Shown in pieces: positions 1-8,037 of a stretch of DNA of 64,000 bases. The translations under genes and the position numbers were made by a program. The notes under the pieces were generated by a model. That model was not told the origin of the DNA. It was given only the letters and a program-made list of their open reading frames with translations, and ran no database searches. This DNA is from UBA3006 sp031401235. Its GTDB lineage: Bacteria; Actinomycetota; Acidimicrobiia; Acidimicrobiales; Ilumatobacteraceae. The stretch covers positions 4,008-68,007 of the forward strand of contig JANNRJ010000004.1 of the NCBI GenBank assembly GCA_031401235.1, written 5' to 3'. Position 1 is the stretch's first letter. Each line of letters opens with the position of its first letter.

Positions 1-3000
1 CAATACCTCTTGACCTACTTTCAAACCCTCAAGCACAGTGATTTCAGTCGCCATGAAACCAATTCGTGAGTCATCACGTTTGTCGAGACGACCGCGCACG
101 GAGACGATGAGGTCATCGGCAAGTTGGTGTCCATGTTTTTCTAGGGTCTTTGGAAATACCGTTACCTCGATCGAACTCTGCAAGTCCTCAAGCATAAACG
201 TGGCCATCTGTTCACCCTTTCGGGTGTATTTTCGACCCAATCCATTGATGATTCCTCCGATAGTCAAGAACTTGCCGTCGTCGTTTTCAATTGCTTCAAG
301 GATTGAGCAATCCACTCGACGACGTAACGCGCCTTCAATCCCCATAAGTGGATGATCGGACACATACAGACCCAGCATTTCTTTTTCAAACTTCAACTGC
401 TCCGTTTTGTCGAAATGCAAATCTGGAATGGCTAGCCGCTCGCTGAATCCCATTTGCTGATTGTCTGTCTCACCAAAGAGACTCATCACACCTTGGTCGC
501 GTTCACGCCGACGTAAAATCGTGGCGTCGATAATTGGTTCGTATACGGCCAACAGGCCTTTTCGGGGATGGCCCAAGTTGTCAAAGGCCCCTGACTTAAT
601 CAGCGATTCAACAGTTCGTTTGTTGAGTACTTGTTCGGGAACTCGCTCGGCAAAATTGTAGAAACTGGTAAATAATCCGTCGGCCTCACGGTTCCGAACG
701 ATGAGGCTTACTAATCCTTCCCCAACATTGCGAATTGCCGATAAACCGAAAGCGATCTCCAACCCGCCATCTGAATCGACGGGCACAAAATTGACCCCGG
801 ATTTGTTTATATCGGGAATCAAAACGGTGATCTTGCTGGCCCTGGCATCGGCCAAATACTCGGCCGCCTTGCTGGCGTCTTTTTTAACGCTGGTGAGCAG
901 GCACGCCAAATACTCGACCGGATAATGGGACTTGAAGTATGCGGTTTGATAGGTAATGACGGCATACCCATAGGCGTGACTCTTGACGAAGGCGTAGTCG
1001 GCAAAGTTTTCGATGATGTCGAACAGCTCTTTGCCCAGGTCACGCCCGTATCCGGTTTTTTCACAACCGTTTTCAAAGGTGACACGCTCTTTGACCATCA
1101 TTTCCCGAATCTTTTTGCCGCACGCCTTACGCAAGTTGTCGGCCTCAGCCATTGTGTACCCGGCAAATTTCTGGGCCACATGCATAATGCTCTCTTGATA
1201 AATCATCAAACCGAAAGTGTCAGCCAGAATCTCCTCTGCGTCGGGATGAAAATAATGAGTTGACTTTCGACCGTTCTTGAAATCGGCAAAATCATTGTGC
1301 ATGTTCTCGCTCATTGGGCCCGGGCGATAGAGCGCGAGTACGGCGGCAATGTCTTCTAACTTTTCTGGCATTAGTGACCTAAGTAATGCCCGCATCGGTT
1401 TGGATTCCAATTGGAAAACACCAACGGTGTCACCCGATGCCAACAAAGAATAAGTCGCCTTGTCATCGAGTGGTATCGAGTCAATATCAAAGTTTGGATC
1501 ACGCGTAGCGCGCACCATGGCGTTGGTATCAGTAATGACATCGAGATTGCGCAATCCCAAAATGTCCATTTTCAACAGACCAAGTTCATCAACTCCGTGC
1601 ATATCGAACTGAGTAACCACTGGGGCATCTTCCGGGGCCTGACCCTGCTCGGGCTTGCGTTGGACCGGTAAATACTCGGTGAGTGGTTCTTTCGTAATCA
1701 CCATTCCGGCGGCGTGTATACCCACGGATCGTTTGAGACCTTCCAGTCCGCGGGCAACATCCACGATTTTTTTGACATCGGTGTCAGATTCACACAGTGA
1801 CCGCAATTCGAGAGCCGCCCTGTACCCGTCGCGATGTTCTTCGCTGTTTTCGAAACAGTATTTCAGCGGCGTATCGCGACCCATCACAAGCGGTGGCATC
1901 AATTTGGCGATCCTGTCACCAGTAGTGGGTGGATATCCCAACACACGGGCGGCATCACGAACGGCGTTACGCGCCTTGATCGTTCCAAAGGTGATGATTT
2001 GGGCGACGTGATCGCGACCATATTTTTCTGAGGCATAACGGATGATTTGATCGCGGTATCGAGAGTCGAAGTCCATGTCGATATCCGGCATTGATATCCG
2101 ACTCGGGTTCAAGAAACGCTCAAAGAGCAAATCAAATTTAATTGGGTCTAAGTCGGTGATGTGCAAGCAGTAAGCCACGGCACATCCCGCCGCTGATCCG
2201 CGTCCAGGGCCAACTCGTATTCCATGCTCGCGGGCGTAGCGAATTAGATCCCAGACGATGAGAAAGTACGAACTGAATCCCATGTCGGCAATCGTCTTCA
2301 GTTCATAAGCCAGGCGCTCAACAATTGGCTTCGGTTGAATCTTCCCCCAGCGCTGTTCGGCTCCCTGCAAAGTGAGCTGTCGGAGGTACTCCCCTTCATT
2401 GGCGAAACCCTGTGGAATCTGAAAATCGGGCAACACTGGTTTGCCGAATTCAATCGTTACGTGGGCGCGTTCGGCGATCGCCAGACTGTTGTCACATGCT
2501 TCCGGCACATCTCGGAATAACCACCGCATTTCCTCGGCGGTTTTGAGATAATGCTCCTCGCCCTCAAACTTGAAACGATTCGGATCAGAAATTGTGCAGC
2601 CGGTTTGCACGCACAGCAGCGCATCGTGAGCGGTGTGATCTTCGCGACGGGTGTAGTGAGTGTCATTGGTGGCAATGAGCGGAGCGCCTATTGCTCTGGA
2701 CAATTCAATTAATTGGGGATTGGTTCGCTGTTGATCGGCGATGCCATGATCTTGAATTTCAATGAAGAAGTTCTCCTTGCCGAAAATATCTTGAAATCGG
2801 CCAGCCAGTCGTAACGCGCCAGCTTCGTCACCGCGCAACAGCGATTGCAATACATGTCCCCCTAAACAACCACTCGTGGCAATGATTCCTTCGTGATGTC
2901 GCTCCAAAAGTTCCCAATCAATGCGCGGCTTGTAGTAGTAACCCTCCAGAAACGCCAAACTCGACAACTGAATGAGATTTCGATAGCCCACATTTGACTC

Positions 3001-3321
3001 CGCGAGCAACGTGAGGTGGTAATACAATTTCTTTCCACCTTCAGTTTCTCCGCCCGAGTCATCCATTCGCCCACGCCGCGCCGGTCGCTCCGATCGATGT
3101 TCGTTGGCCATGTAGGCCTCCATACCGATGATCGGTTTGATGCCTTGGTTATTGCATGCTTTGTAGAAATCGAGAACGCCATACATGTTGCCGTGATCAG
3201 TCATGCCAAGAGCACTTTGACCGTCGGCCACCGCCTTGGCCACCAGATCATCTACACGCGATGCGCCGTCCAACATGGAGAACTCTGTATGAACATGTAA
3301 ATGGGTAAATGAATCCCCCAC
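1..3321 (-). CDS. dnaE: DNA polymerase III alpha subunit, C-terminus cut off by the window edge
   Basis: Catalytic subunit of the replicative DNA polymerase. 1107 residues are visible and the frame is still open at base 1. The N-terminus carries the PHP-domain start (THLHVHTEFS, residues 6-15). The palm active site follows near residue 410 with the PDIDMDFD aspartates. The visible end lies in the OB-fold region, so roughly the last tenth of a normal DnaE of about 1180 residues is missing. The start is GTG at 3321: it is preceded by AAGGAGG 6-7 bases upstream, and the histidine-rich PHP motif begins just after it. The gene lies downstream of pafE with an 83-base gap. The family assignment is firm. 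Whether this is the DnaE1 or error-prone DnaE2 type cannot be settled without the C-terminus, but the position beside housekeeping genes fits DnaE1. Confidence 0.97.
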   Translation of the reverse strand, partial: MGDSFTHLHVHTEFSMLDGASRVDDLVAKAVADGQSALGMTDHGNMYGVLDFYKACNNQGIKPIIGMEAYMANEHRSERPARRGRMDDSGGETEGGKKLYYHLTLLAESNVGYRNLIQLSSLAFLEGYYYKPRIDWELLERHHEGIIATSGCLGGHVLQSLLRGDEAGALRLAGRFQDIFGKENFFIEIQDHGIADQQRTNPQLIELSRAIGAPLIATNDTHYTRREDHTAHDALLCVQTGCTISDPNRFKFEGEEHYLKTAEEMRWLFRDVPEACDNSLAIAERAHVTIEFGKPVLPDFQIPQGFANEGEYLRQLTLQGAEQRWGKIQPKPIVERLAYELKTIADMGFSSYFLIVWDLIRYAREHGIRVGPGRGSAAGCAVAYCLHITDLDPIKFDLLFERFLNPSRISMPDIDMDFDSRYRDQIIRYASEKYGRDHVAQIITFGTIKARNAVRDAARVLGYPPTTGDRIAKLMPPLVMGRDTPLKYCFENSEEHRDGYRAALELRSLCESDTDVKKIVDVARGLEGLKRSVGIHAAGMVITKEPLTEYLPVQRKPEQGQAPEDAPVVTQFDMHGVDELGLLKMDILGLRNLDVITDTNAMVRATRDPNFDIDSIPLDDKATYSLLASGDTVGVFQLESKPMRALLRSLMPEKLEDIAAVLALYRPGPMSENMHNDFADFKNGRKSTHYFHPDAEEILADTFGLMIYQESIMHVAQKFAGYTMAEADNLRKACGKKIREMMVKERVTFENGCEKTGYGRDLGKELFDIIENFADYAFVKSHAYGYAVITYQTAYFKSHYPVEYLACLLTSVKKDASKAAEYLADARASKITVLIPDINKSGVNFVPVDSDGGLEIAFGLSAIRNVGEGLVSLIVRNREADGLFTSFYNFAERVPEQVLNKRTVESLIKSGAFDNLGHPRKGLLAVYEPIIDATILRRRERDQGVMSLFGETDNQQMGFSERLAIPDLHFDKTEQLKFEKEMLGLYVSDHPLMGIEGALRRRVDCSILEAIENDDGKFLTIGGIINGLGRKYTRKGEQMATFMLEDLQSSIEVTVFPKTLEKHGHQLADDLIVSVRGRLDKRDDSRIGFMATEITVLEGLKVGQEVL

Positions 3322-3404
3322 AGAGAGCCTCCTTGATCATGTTCTGGCGCTGATCGCGCGTGTGGAGTGGGGACGTTACCAGTGGCGTCACAGGCGCGCG
3401 TGGA

Positions 3405-3890
3405 TCACAAATATGTTCCCGGACGTTCCGTCGGCTGCTGGTCGGCAGGTGCACTTGGCAATTGGCGCAATTGTTCGAGTTGTTGGCGGGCAGCCAATTG
3501 TTGGGCAAAAAGTGTCGCTTGGATGCCGTGAAAAAGCCCCTCCAACCAACCCACCAATTGGGCCTTGGCAATGCGCAGTTCGCTATCGCTTGGTACTACC
3601 CCGTCACGAAATGGAAGTGCAATCATGCGCAATTCATCGGCCAAATCAGGTGACAAGGCTTCAGTGAGTTCAACAATTGATCGCTCATAAATTTCGGCCA
3701 AGCGCTCACGACTCGGTGCATCCAATTTCATCGAATGCACTTCTTCAAGCAATTGCTTGATCATTGAGCCAATTCGCATCACCTTGGCCGGAGACGTGAC
3801 AGTTTCTTCGGCTGGAGTATCCGAAATTGCTTCTGGACCGACAATCGCGGAGGGCTTAATGATTTCCACTGAATCGCTATTTGAAGTCAT
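3405..3890 (-). CDS. pafE: Bacterial proteasome activator (PafE/Bpa family, DUF2587)
   Basis: ATP-independent ring activator that docks on the actinobacterial 20S proteasome and feeds it unfolded proteins. The 161-residue product has a disordered acidic N-terminus (residues 1-35), a helical core (about 38-140) with the family pattern around SMIKQLLEEVHSM and RIAKAQLVGWLEG, a Gln/Pro-rich tail, and the C-terminal residues GTYL. In Mycobacterium PafE the equivalent GQYL end inserts into the proteasome alpha-ring pockets, so the end here looks functional. The gene follows the phosphodiesterase by 15 bases and precedes dnaE. No proteasome genes are in the window, but this protein implies they exist elsewhere. 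The family call rests on remembered sequence features and the C-terminal motif. Confidence 0.88.
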   Translation of the reverse strand: MTSNSDSVEIIKPSAIVGPEAISDTPAEETVTSPAKVMRIGSMIKQLLEEVHSMKLDAPSRERLAEIYERSIVELTEALSPDLADELRMIALPFRDGVVPSDSELRIAKAQLVGWLEGLFHGIQATLFAQQLAARQQLEQLRQLPSAPADQQPTERPGTYL

Positions 3891-3905
3891 ATTGCACCCA
3901 TTATC

Positions 3906-5042
3906 TCAGTTCTCGACTCCAAGTGCCAATAGCGGCACGTCCAATTCATCATCAGTAAGTGCACCATGGCGACAAATTAGCGGGAACGGACCGCTGTCGG
4001 CGCTGTCATCAAAACTCGTCGGCGCATGGGCGATTAGTGCCACGTCGCCGAGCCGCTGTCGAGCGGCATCTGACACTCGTGGACCAAACCATCCGCCGTC
4101 AATGAGCTCGTCACGCCGCATAACCCAGGCCGCATCGCCATGGTGTTCATGAGCCGTTGTCCACAATTCATCGACGGCTCCAGGACGGGTATGTAACCAG
4201 CGAAACCGACCTTCACCAGATTGAAACGAGGTGAGTGCATCTACATCGGCATGCAATTTGGTGGTGTTCGTTCCAACTTCAACCTGGCCGTGATCGGCGG
4301 TGATTAAGAGAATCGAGCCGGGCACGAGAACGGAAGCAATGTCAGCCACAAGTCGATCGGCGTGACGAAGTTCGGCATCGTAATACTCGCCAAAGCCTCG
4401 TTCATGAGCAATCTTGTCGACACCGTCGTAGTAGGCGTAAATAAACGAGTGTCCGTGGTTGAGCAGATCCCGTACTTGGACCGCAATGCTCGATGTGCTT
4501 CGCCATCCACAAGCTCGCGCGCCGCGAAGATGTGCTTCGGTAAATGCCGAACCTTCAAGTTCAGATTTACTCAACACCGGAACCACAGCGCCCATGAATG
4601 GCGGGCATGGCTGAATGACGTCGGGAGGATACATCCGTCGCAAATCGCCCTTTTCATCTCCCCAACGAAGCATTTGCATGACCCGACCACCCATGTTCAT
4701 TCGATAGCCAACTAGCCCGTGCTCACCTGGGGCCAGGCCCGTGGTAATCGAAGTGAGCGCTGACACGGTAGTTGAAGGCGCAATTGTCGTTATCGAGCCT
4801 CCGCTCATTGACGCCAAGGTCGGACATATTGAAACTCTTTGTTGCAACTGGTTCCACCCCAGACCATCCAAAATAAGCAAAACAACTTGACGGGACCCAA
4901 GAACCTCCTTTGGCATCCAGTCAGGTATCTCCGCTGTTCCGCGGGGACCCAAGATCACGGGAATGATGTTCGACACACATCCGCCGGAATAGTCAGGAAT
5001 GCGTGGCTGAGAACCGCTCGGTGGCACCGAGAGATGCGTCAT
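3906..5042 (-). CDS. Alkaline-phosphatase-superfamily nucleotide pyrophosphatase/phosphodiesterase
   Basis: Predicted two-metal phosphodiesterase of the alkaline phosphatase superfamily (type I phosphodiesterase/nucleotide pyrophosphatase group). The metal-binding and nucleophile motifs appear in order: LLILDGLGW (first Asp), APSTTVSALTS (Thr nucleophile), YYDGVDKIAH (Asp and His) and LLITADHGQVE (Asp-His). There is no clear signal peptide, so a cytoplasmic location is likely. Length is 378 residues from ATG at 5042; the frame also permits a TTG start at 5054, but ATG is preferred. The gene is divergent from the Rrf2 regulator, only 38 bases away, and heads a unit with pafE and possibly dnaE. 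The natural substrate is unknown. Confidence 0.85.
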   Translation of the reverse strand: MTHLSVPPSGSQPRIPDYSGGCVSNIIPVILGPRGTAEIPDWMPKEVLGSRQVVLLILDGLGWNQLQQRVSICPTLASMSGGSITTIAPSTTVSALTSITTGLAPGEHGLVGYRMNMGGRVMQMLRWGDEKGDLRRMYPPDVIQPCPPFMGAVVPVLSKSELEGSAFTEAHLRGARACGWRSTSSIAVQVRDLLNHGHSFIYAYYDGVDKIAHERGFGEYYDAELRHADRLVADIASVLVPGSILLITADHGQVEVGTNTTKLHADVDALTSFQSGEGRFRWLHTRPGAVDELWTTAHEHHGDAAWVMRRDELIDGGWFGPRVSDAARQRLGDVALIAHAPTSFDDSADSGPFPLICRHGALTDDELDVPLLALGVEN

Positions 5043-5068
5043 ATGGCCGACCAATCCATTGTCCGATC

Positions 5069-5075
5069 TACACTA
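5069..5075. promoter_or_regulatory. Overlapping divergent -10 elements between phosphodiesterase and Rrf2 genes
   Basis: The heptamer TACACTA gives TACACT on the plus strand, 6 bases before the GTG of the Rrf2 gene, and TAGTGT on the minus strand, about 27 bases before the ATG of the phosphodiesterase. No Shine-Dalgarno sequence precedes the Rrf2 GTG, so that transcript is probably leaderless. No convincing -35 elements were seen. Inferred from sequence only. Confidence 0.5.
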
Positions 5076-5080
5076 GGTGC

Positions 5081-5527
5081 GTGCGTGTATCTACTCGAGG
5101 CGATTACGCGTGTCGCGCTCTGTTGTCGCTCACGTTGCACGGCGACGAACCCGGTCCAACATCGGTGCGGGATATTGCTACGCGTACTGCATTGCCTCAG
5201 CCCTATCTCGAACAAATCCTGCTGGCCCTGAAGGGAGCAGGTCTCGTCAAGTCCAAGCGTGGTGTTGGGGGCGGTTATGTATTGGCCCGCTCTCCCCAAG
5301 ATATTCGGCTCTCGGAAATTGTCGCTGCCGTGGACGGTCCAATTGCTCTTGGCGATTTTGGTCAGCCCCATCAAGATGGGGCTTGCGACCACGAGGGACA
5401 TTGCGTGCTTCTGGCGATTTGGAATGTGGCCGGCGAACACATGCGTACTCATCTGGCCGACTACACCCTGGCCAACATCGCCGAAGCTGCTCGCGGAAGT
5501 GCTCCGTGGCCGGCTGCCACTCATTGA
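5081..5527 (+). CDS. Rrf2-family transcriptional regulator
   Basis: DNA-binding regulator of the Rrf2/IscR family, 148 residues. The N-terminal winged helix starts with the family signature VRVSTRGDYACRALLSL, followed by the recognition region (PQPYLEQILLALKGAGLVKSKRG) and the wing GVGGGYVLARSP. The sensing loop holds two cysteines (CDHEGHC), where iron-sulfur or nitrosative sensors of the family usually have three, so cofactor binding is uncertain. GTG at 5081 is chosen because it starts the conserved first strand; longer in-frame starts would add unrelated residues. The gene stands alone, divergent from the phosphodiesterase and convergent with the rluD-like gene (10-base gap). Its target is unknown; the shared promoter suggests autoregulation or control of its neighbour. 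Confidence 0.9.
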   Translation: MRVSTRGDYACRALLSLTLHGDEPGPTSVRDIATRTALPQPYLEQILLALKGAGLVKSKRGVGGGYVLARSPQDIRLSEIVAAVDGPIALGDFGQPHQDGACDHEGHCVLLAIWNVAGEHMRTHLADYTLANIAEAARGSAPWPAATH

Positions 5528-5537
5528 TGCGACTTTC

Positions 5538-6452
5538 TCATTGACATTTTGCAATGATGTCGGACATATCGTCTGGCACTTCGGCAACAAAATTCATTTC
5601 CTCATCGCTGACTGGATGTCTGAACCCGAGATTTGCCGCGTGCAGTAACGGACGCGGAGACGAAAGCGAGCTGCGTGCACCCCCATACGTCGGATCACCG
5701 ACTACGGGATGACCAATCGATGCCAGATGAACCCTAATTTGATGGGTGCGTCCAGTATCCAGTTCGCATTCGACCAGTGCCGTAGCCATTGGTTTAGTGA
5801 ATGTCTGGCGAACTTCGTAGCGAGTTCGCGCAAATCGACCGTCGACGACCACTGACATCTTGGTCGGGTCGCGGTGATCGCGACCAATGGGAGCATCAAT
5901 GACACCCACAGCCACGGATGGGTGTCCCCACACCAAGGCCACATATCTCCGTGACACGCGACGTTCAGATAATGCCAAGACCAAGGTTTGATAAGCCCGT
6001 TGACTCCGCGCCAACAGCATTAGTCCCGATGTTCCGGCATCAAGTCGATGCACCACACCAGGACGCAAAGGGTCGCCGACCGTCGCCATTTCTGGGAACA
6101 AGACCAGCGCACCATTGACCAATGTTCGTGTCGGATTTCCGGCACCTGGGTGAACAACAATGCCAGGAGCTTTATTGACCACGATGACATCGTCATCTGC
6201 GTAGACGACGCTGATATTGATTGATGGGTCAGCGAGCGGCAGTTCCTTGGTCGGCAACAAAGACGTGTCGACACCGATACTTTGACCTTCCTGAACTTTG
6301 ATCTTGCCAGCGGTAACCACGGCACCATCGAGAGTCACACCGCCTGCACTAATAAGAGACGCAGTTGCACTTCGACTTACATCAGCAATGAGAGATACGA
6401 CGCGATCGATGCGCTGATCATGCAATGCACTGGGGATCGTTTCGGAAATCAT
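5538..6452 (-). CDS. rluD: RluA-family 23S rRNA pseudouridine synthase (RluD-like)
   Basis: Isomerises specific uridines in RNA to pseudouridine, most likely in 23S rRNA. The 304-residue protein has an N-terminal S4 RNA-binding domain (about residues 12-70) and the RluA catalytic domain with HRLDAGTSG at 135-143; Asp138 is the expected catalytic residue. Later conserved blocks GRTHQIRVHLASIGHPVVGDPTYGG are present, shown here in two parts: the arginine-rich RTHQIR segment and the GHPVVGD loop. The start overlaps the lspA stop by 4 bases, so the two are translationally coupled, and the lspA-rluD order is common in bacteria. Exact target positions (1911/1915/1917 type) cannot be read from sequence alone. 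Confidence 0.93.
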   Translation of the reverse strand: MISETIPSALHDQRIDRVVSLIADVSRSATASLISAGGVTLDGAVVTAGKIKVQEGQSIGVDTSLLPTKELPLADPSINISVVYADDDVIVVNKAPGIVVHPGAGNPTRTLVNGALVLFPEMATVGDPLRPGVVHRLDAGTSGLMLLARSQRAYQTLVLALSERRVSRRYVALVWGHPSVAVGVIDAPIGRDHRDPTKMSVVVDGRFARTRYEVRQTFTKPMATALVECELDTGRTHQIRVHLASIGHPVVGDPTYGGARSSLSSPRPLLHAANLGFRHPVSDEEMNFVAEVPDDMSDIIAKCQ

Positions 6453-6973
6453 GACGGCTCACCTGCACTTAACTTTCGTGGAGTTCGAGAAACACCAAAC
6501 AACATCATCGCAGCGCCGATCATCACACACATATCAGCCACGTTGAAAATGGGCCACCACTGAAAATCAATGAAGTCAATTACCGATCCGCGGAGCCAAG
6601 CATCACCACGTGACAGTCGGTCGATGATGTTGCCAATAGCGCCACCAACAATCAGACCGGTCGCTAGCAATGTCATGGTGTTGGTCACCCGACGAAGCGA
6701 AAATACCAATAAAACAACAACGAGAACCGCAATAACTCCTATAACTGGGCCAAGCCCAGATCCTTTGGAAAATGCCATACCCGAGTTGTACGTGAGGTTG
6801 AATTGCAGAGTCCAAATAATATGGATCCGGCGATCATTGGTAAGAGAATTTACCGCCCAATACTTTGTGAGCTGGTCAATAACAATAACAATCGCGGCGA
6901 TGACAAATCCAACAGCGTAAGTTTGTCGTCGCGACTTCGGACGAAGATGGCCGGTCAGTGGCCCATCGGTCAT
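6449..6973 (-). CDS. lspA: Lipoprotein signal peptidase (signal peptidase II)
   Basis: Membrane aspartyl protease that cleaves the signal peptide of prolipoproteins after lipid attachment. The 174-residue protein has four predicted membrane helices (near 20-36, 72-93, 100-115 and 140-160). The family blocks are NLTYNSGMAF (59-68), GGAIGNIIDR with Asp118, and FNVADM with Asp147; Asp118 and Asp147 are the catalytic pair. It overlaps the DksA-like gene upstream and the rluD-like gene downstream by 4 bases each. A likely client encoded in this window is the small lipoprotein at 38087. Confidence 0.96.
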   Translation of the reverse strand: MTDGPLTGHLRPKSRRQTYAVGFVIAAIVIVIDQLTKYWAVNSLTNDRRIHIIWTLQFNLTYNSGMAFSKGSGLGPVIGVIAVLVVVLLVFSLRRVTNTMTLLATGLIVGGAIGNIIDRLSRGDAWLRGSVIDFIDFQWWPIFNVADMCVMIGAAMMLFGVSRTPRKLSAGEPS

Positions 6974-7977
6974 CGATTACCAATTCCGCCAACGCGCTCC
7001 AGCACCGATTCTGTCGTCCACGGAAGTGCCTTCAGACGTTCGCGCGCAATTGGCAGACCCGAGTGCACCGAGTATCCGTATTCGCCAGTGCGAATGCGAA
7101 TCAGAGCCGCATCGATTTCTTCCACTGTTTGTCGCGCTTGGGCCGACAGGGTGAGATCACGCTCTCGTTCCACAACCATCGTGTCGCCTTCGCCGCCCTC
7201 TTCATCGAATTGCACATCGCCCATCTCAACATCTTGGATTAATGCGTGCGCTTCATCTTCGAGGCGATTGGCTTGACCAAGCAATTTGGTACGGGCTTCG
7301 AGCAGCGCATCTCGCTGCGAACCAAGAAATCTAAGGTCGAACTCTTTGGTTGCTTGAATACCGTCGAGAAGTGTCGTCTTGACTATTGCTGGTCGTGGTG
7401 GTGGAACCGGCTTTCGCTTGGCCTTTAGAGCAGCTTCGCGAGCCGCAATTTGTGCATCAGCCTTGGCCTTGCGCGCGGCATCACGGGCAGCCGCGCTAGC
7501 GGCTCGGGCGGCATCTTTGGCTTCTCGTGCCGCCTTTCGTTCTATTTCGAGGCGCGCTTTGACTTTGACTTTTTCTTTAGCGGCTAGCGCAGCAGCCTTC
7601 GTCTTTGTCGCTTGGTCGCGCTTACGTTGAGCGGCCAATATTTTTCGTGATTGGTCTAGTTTGCGCTTGGCCAACTTTCGCTCGGCTTCGGCCGCCTTAC
7701 GAATTGACAATTTCTTGGCCAACTCAATTTTCTTCTTCCTGGCCAAGATCAGTTTCTGCTTTTTGGCCAATGCTGCTTTCTTCTTGACCAACGCGACATT
7801 CTTGGCGGCGATCTTTTTCTTGGCTAGAGCGACTTTCTTTGCCGCAACCTGCTTTTTGGCCAATGCGGTCTTCTTTTTAACTTGGGCAGCCTTCTTATTC
7901 TTCGCTTGGGCAGCCTTCTTTTTGGCTATGACTGCCTTTTTCTTGGCGGCTTTTCTTTGGGCAATTGATGTCGCCAT
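6970..7977 (-). CDS. DksA/TraR-like protein with a long lysine/alanine-rich N-terminal tail
   Basis: 335 residues in two parts. Residues 1 to about 190 are almost entirely Lys, Ala and Arg with irregular KKKA-type repeats, resembling histone H1 or the tail of mycobacterial HupB. Residues about 205-335 match the DksA/TraR pattern: an acidic coiled coil, then TGEYGYSVHSGLPIARERL and ALPWTTES. In ordinary members the serines at 303, 306 and 324 are zinc-binding cysteines. Here no cysteine remains, so this cannot be a canonical C4 zinc finger. The actinobacterial position immediately upstream of lspA supports the family call. ATG at 7977 is preceded by GAGG 6 bases upstream. It may bind DNA or RNA polymerase; the function is inferred only. 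Confidence 0.8.
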   Translation of the reverse strand: MATSIAQRKAAKKKAVIAKKKAAQAKNKKAAQVKKKTALAKKQVAAKKVALAKKKIAAKNVALVKKKAALAKKQKLILARKKKIELAKKLSIRKAAEAERKLAKRKLDQSRKILAAQRKRDQATKTKAAALAAKEKVKVKARLEIERKAAREAKDAARAASAAARDAARKAKADAQIAAREAALKAKRKPVPPPRPAIVKTTLLDGIQATKEFDLRFLGSQRDALLEARTKLLGQANRLEDEAHALIQDVEMGDVQFDEEGGEGDTMVVERERDLTLSAQARQTVEEIDAALIRIRTGEYGYSVHSGLPIARERLKALPWTTESVLERVGGIGNR

Positions 7978-8037
7978 ATCTACCTCACATTGATGTTTCG
8001 GATGAAAACCAGCAAATTGATTGCAACTACAAGCGCA

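Noticed and set aside
5039..5590. 183-codon frame on the minus strand over the Rrf2 gene
   Set aside because: The plus-strand Rrf2 motifs are clear and this frame shows none.
7661..7993. 110-codon Phe/Ala-rich frame resembling a membrane protein
   Set aside because: Reverse reading of Lys/Ala codons (AAG, GCC) in the DksA-like tail gives artificial Phe/Leu/Ala runs.
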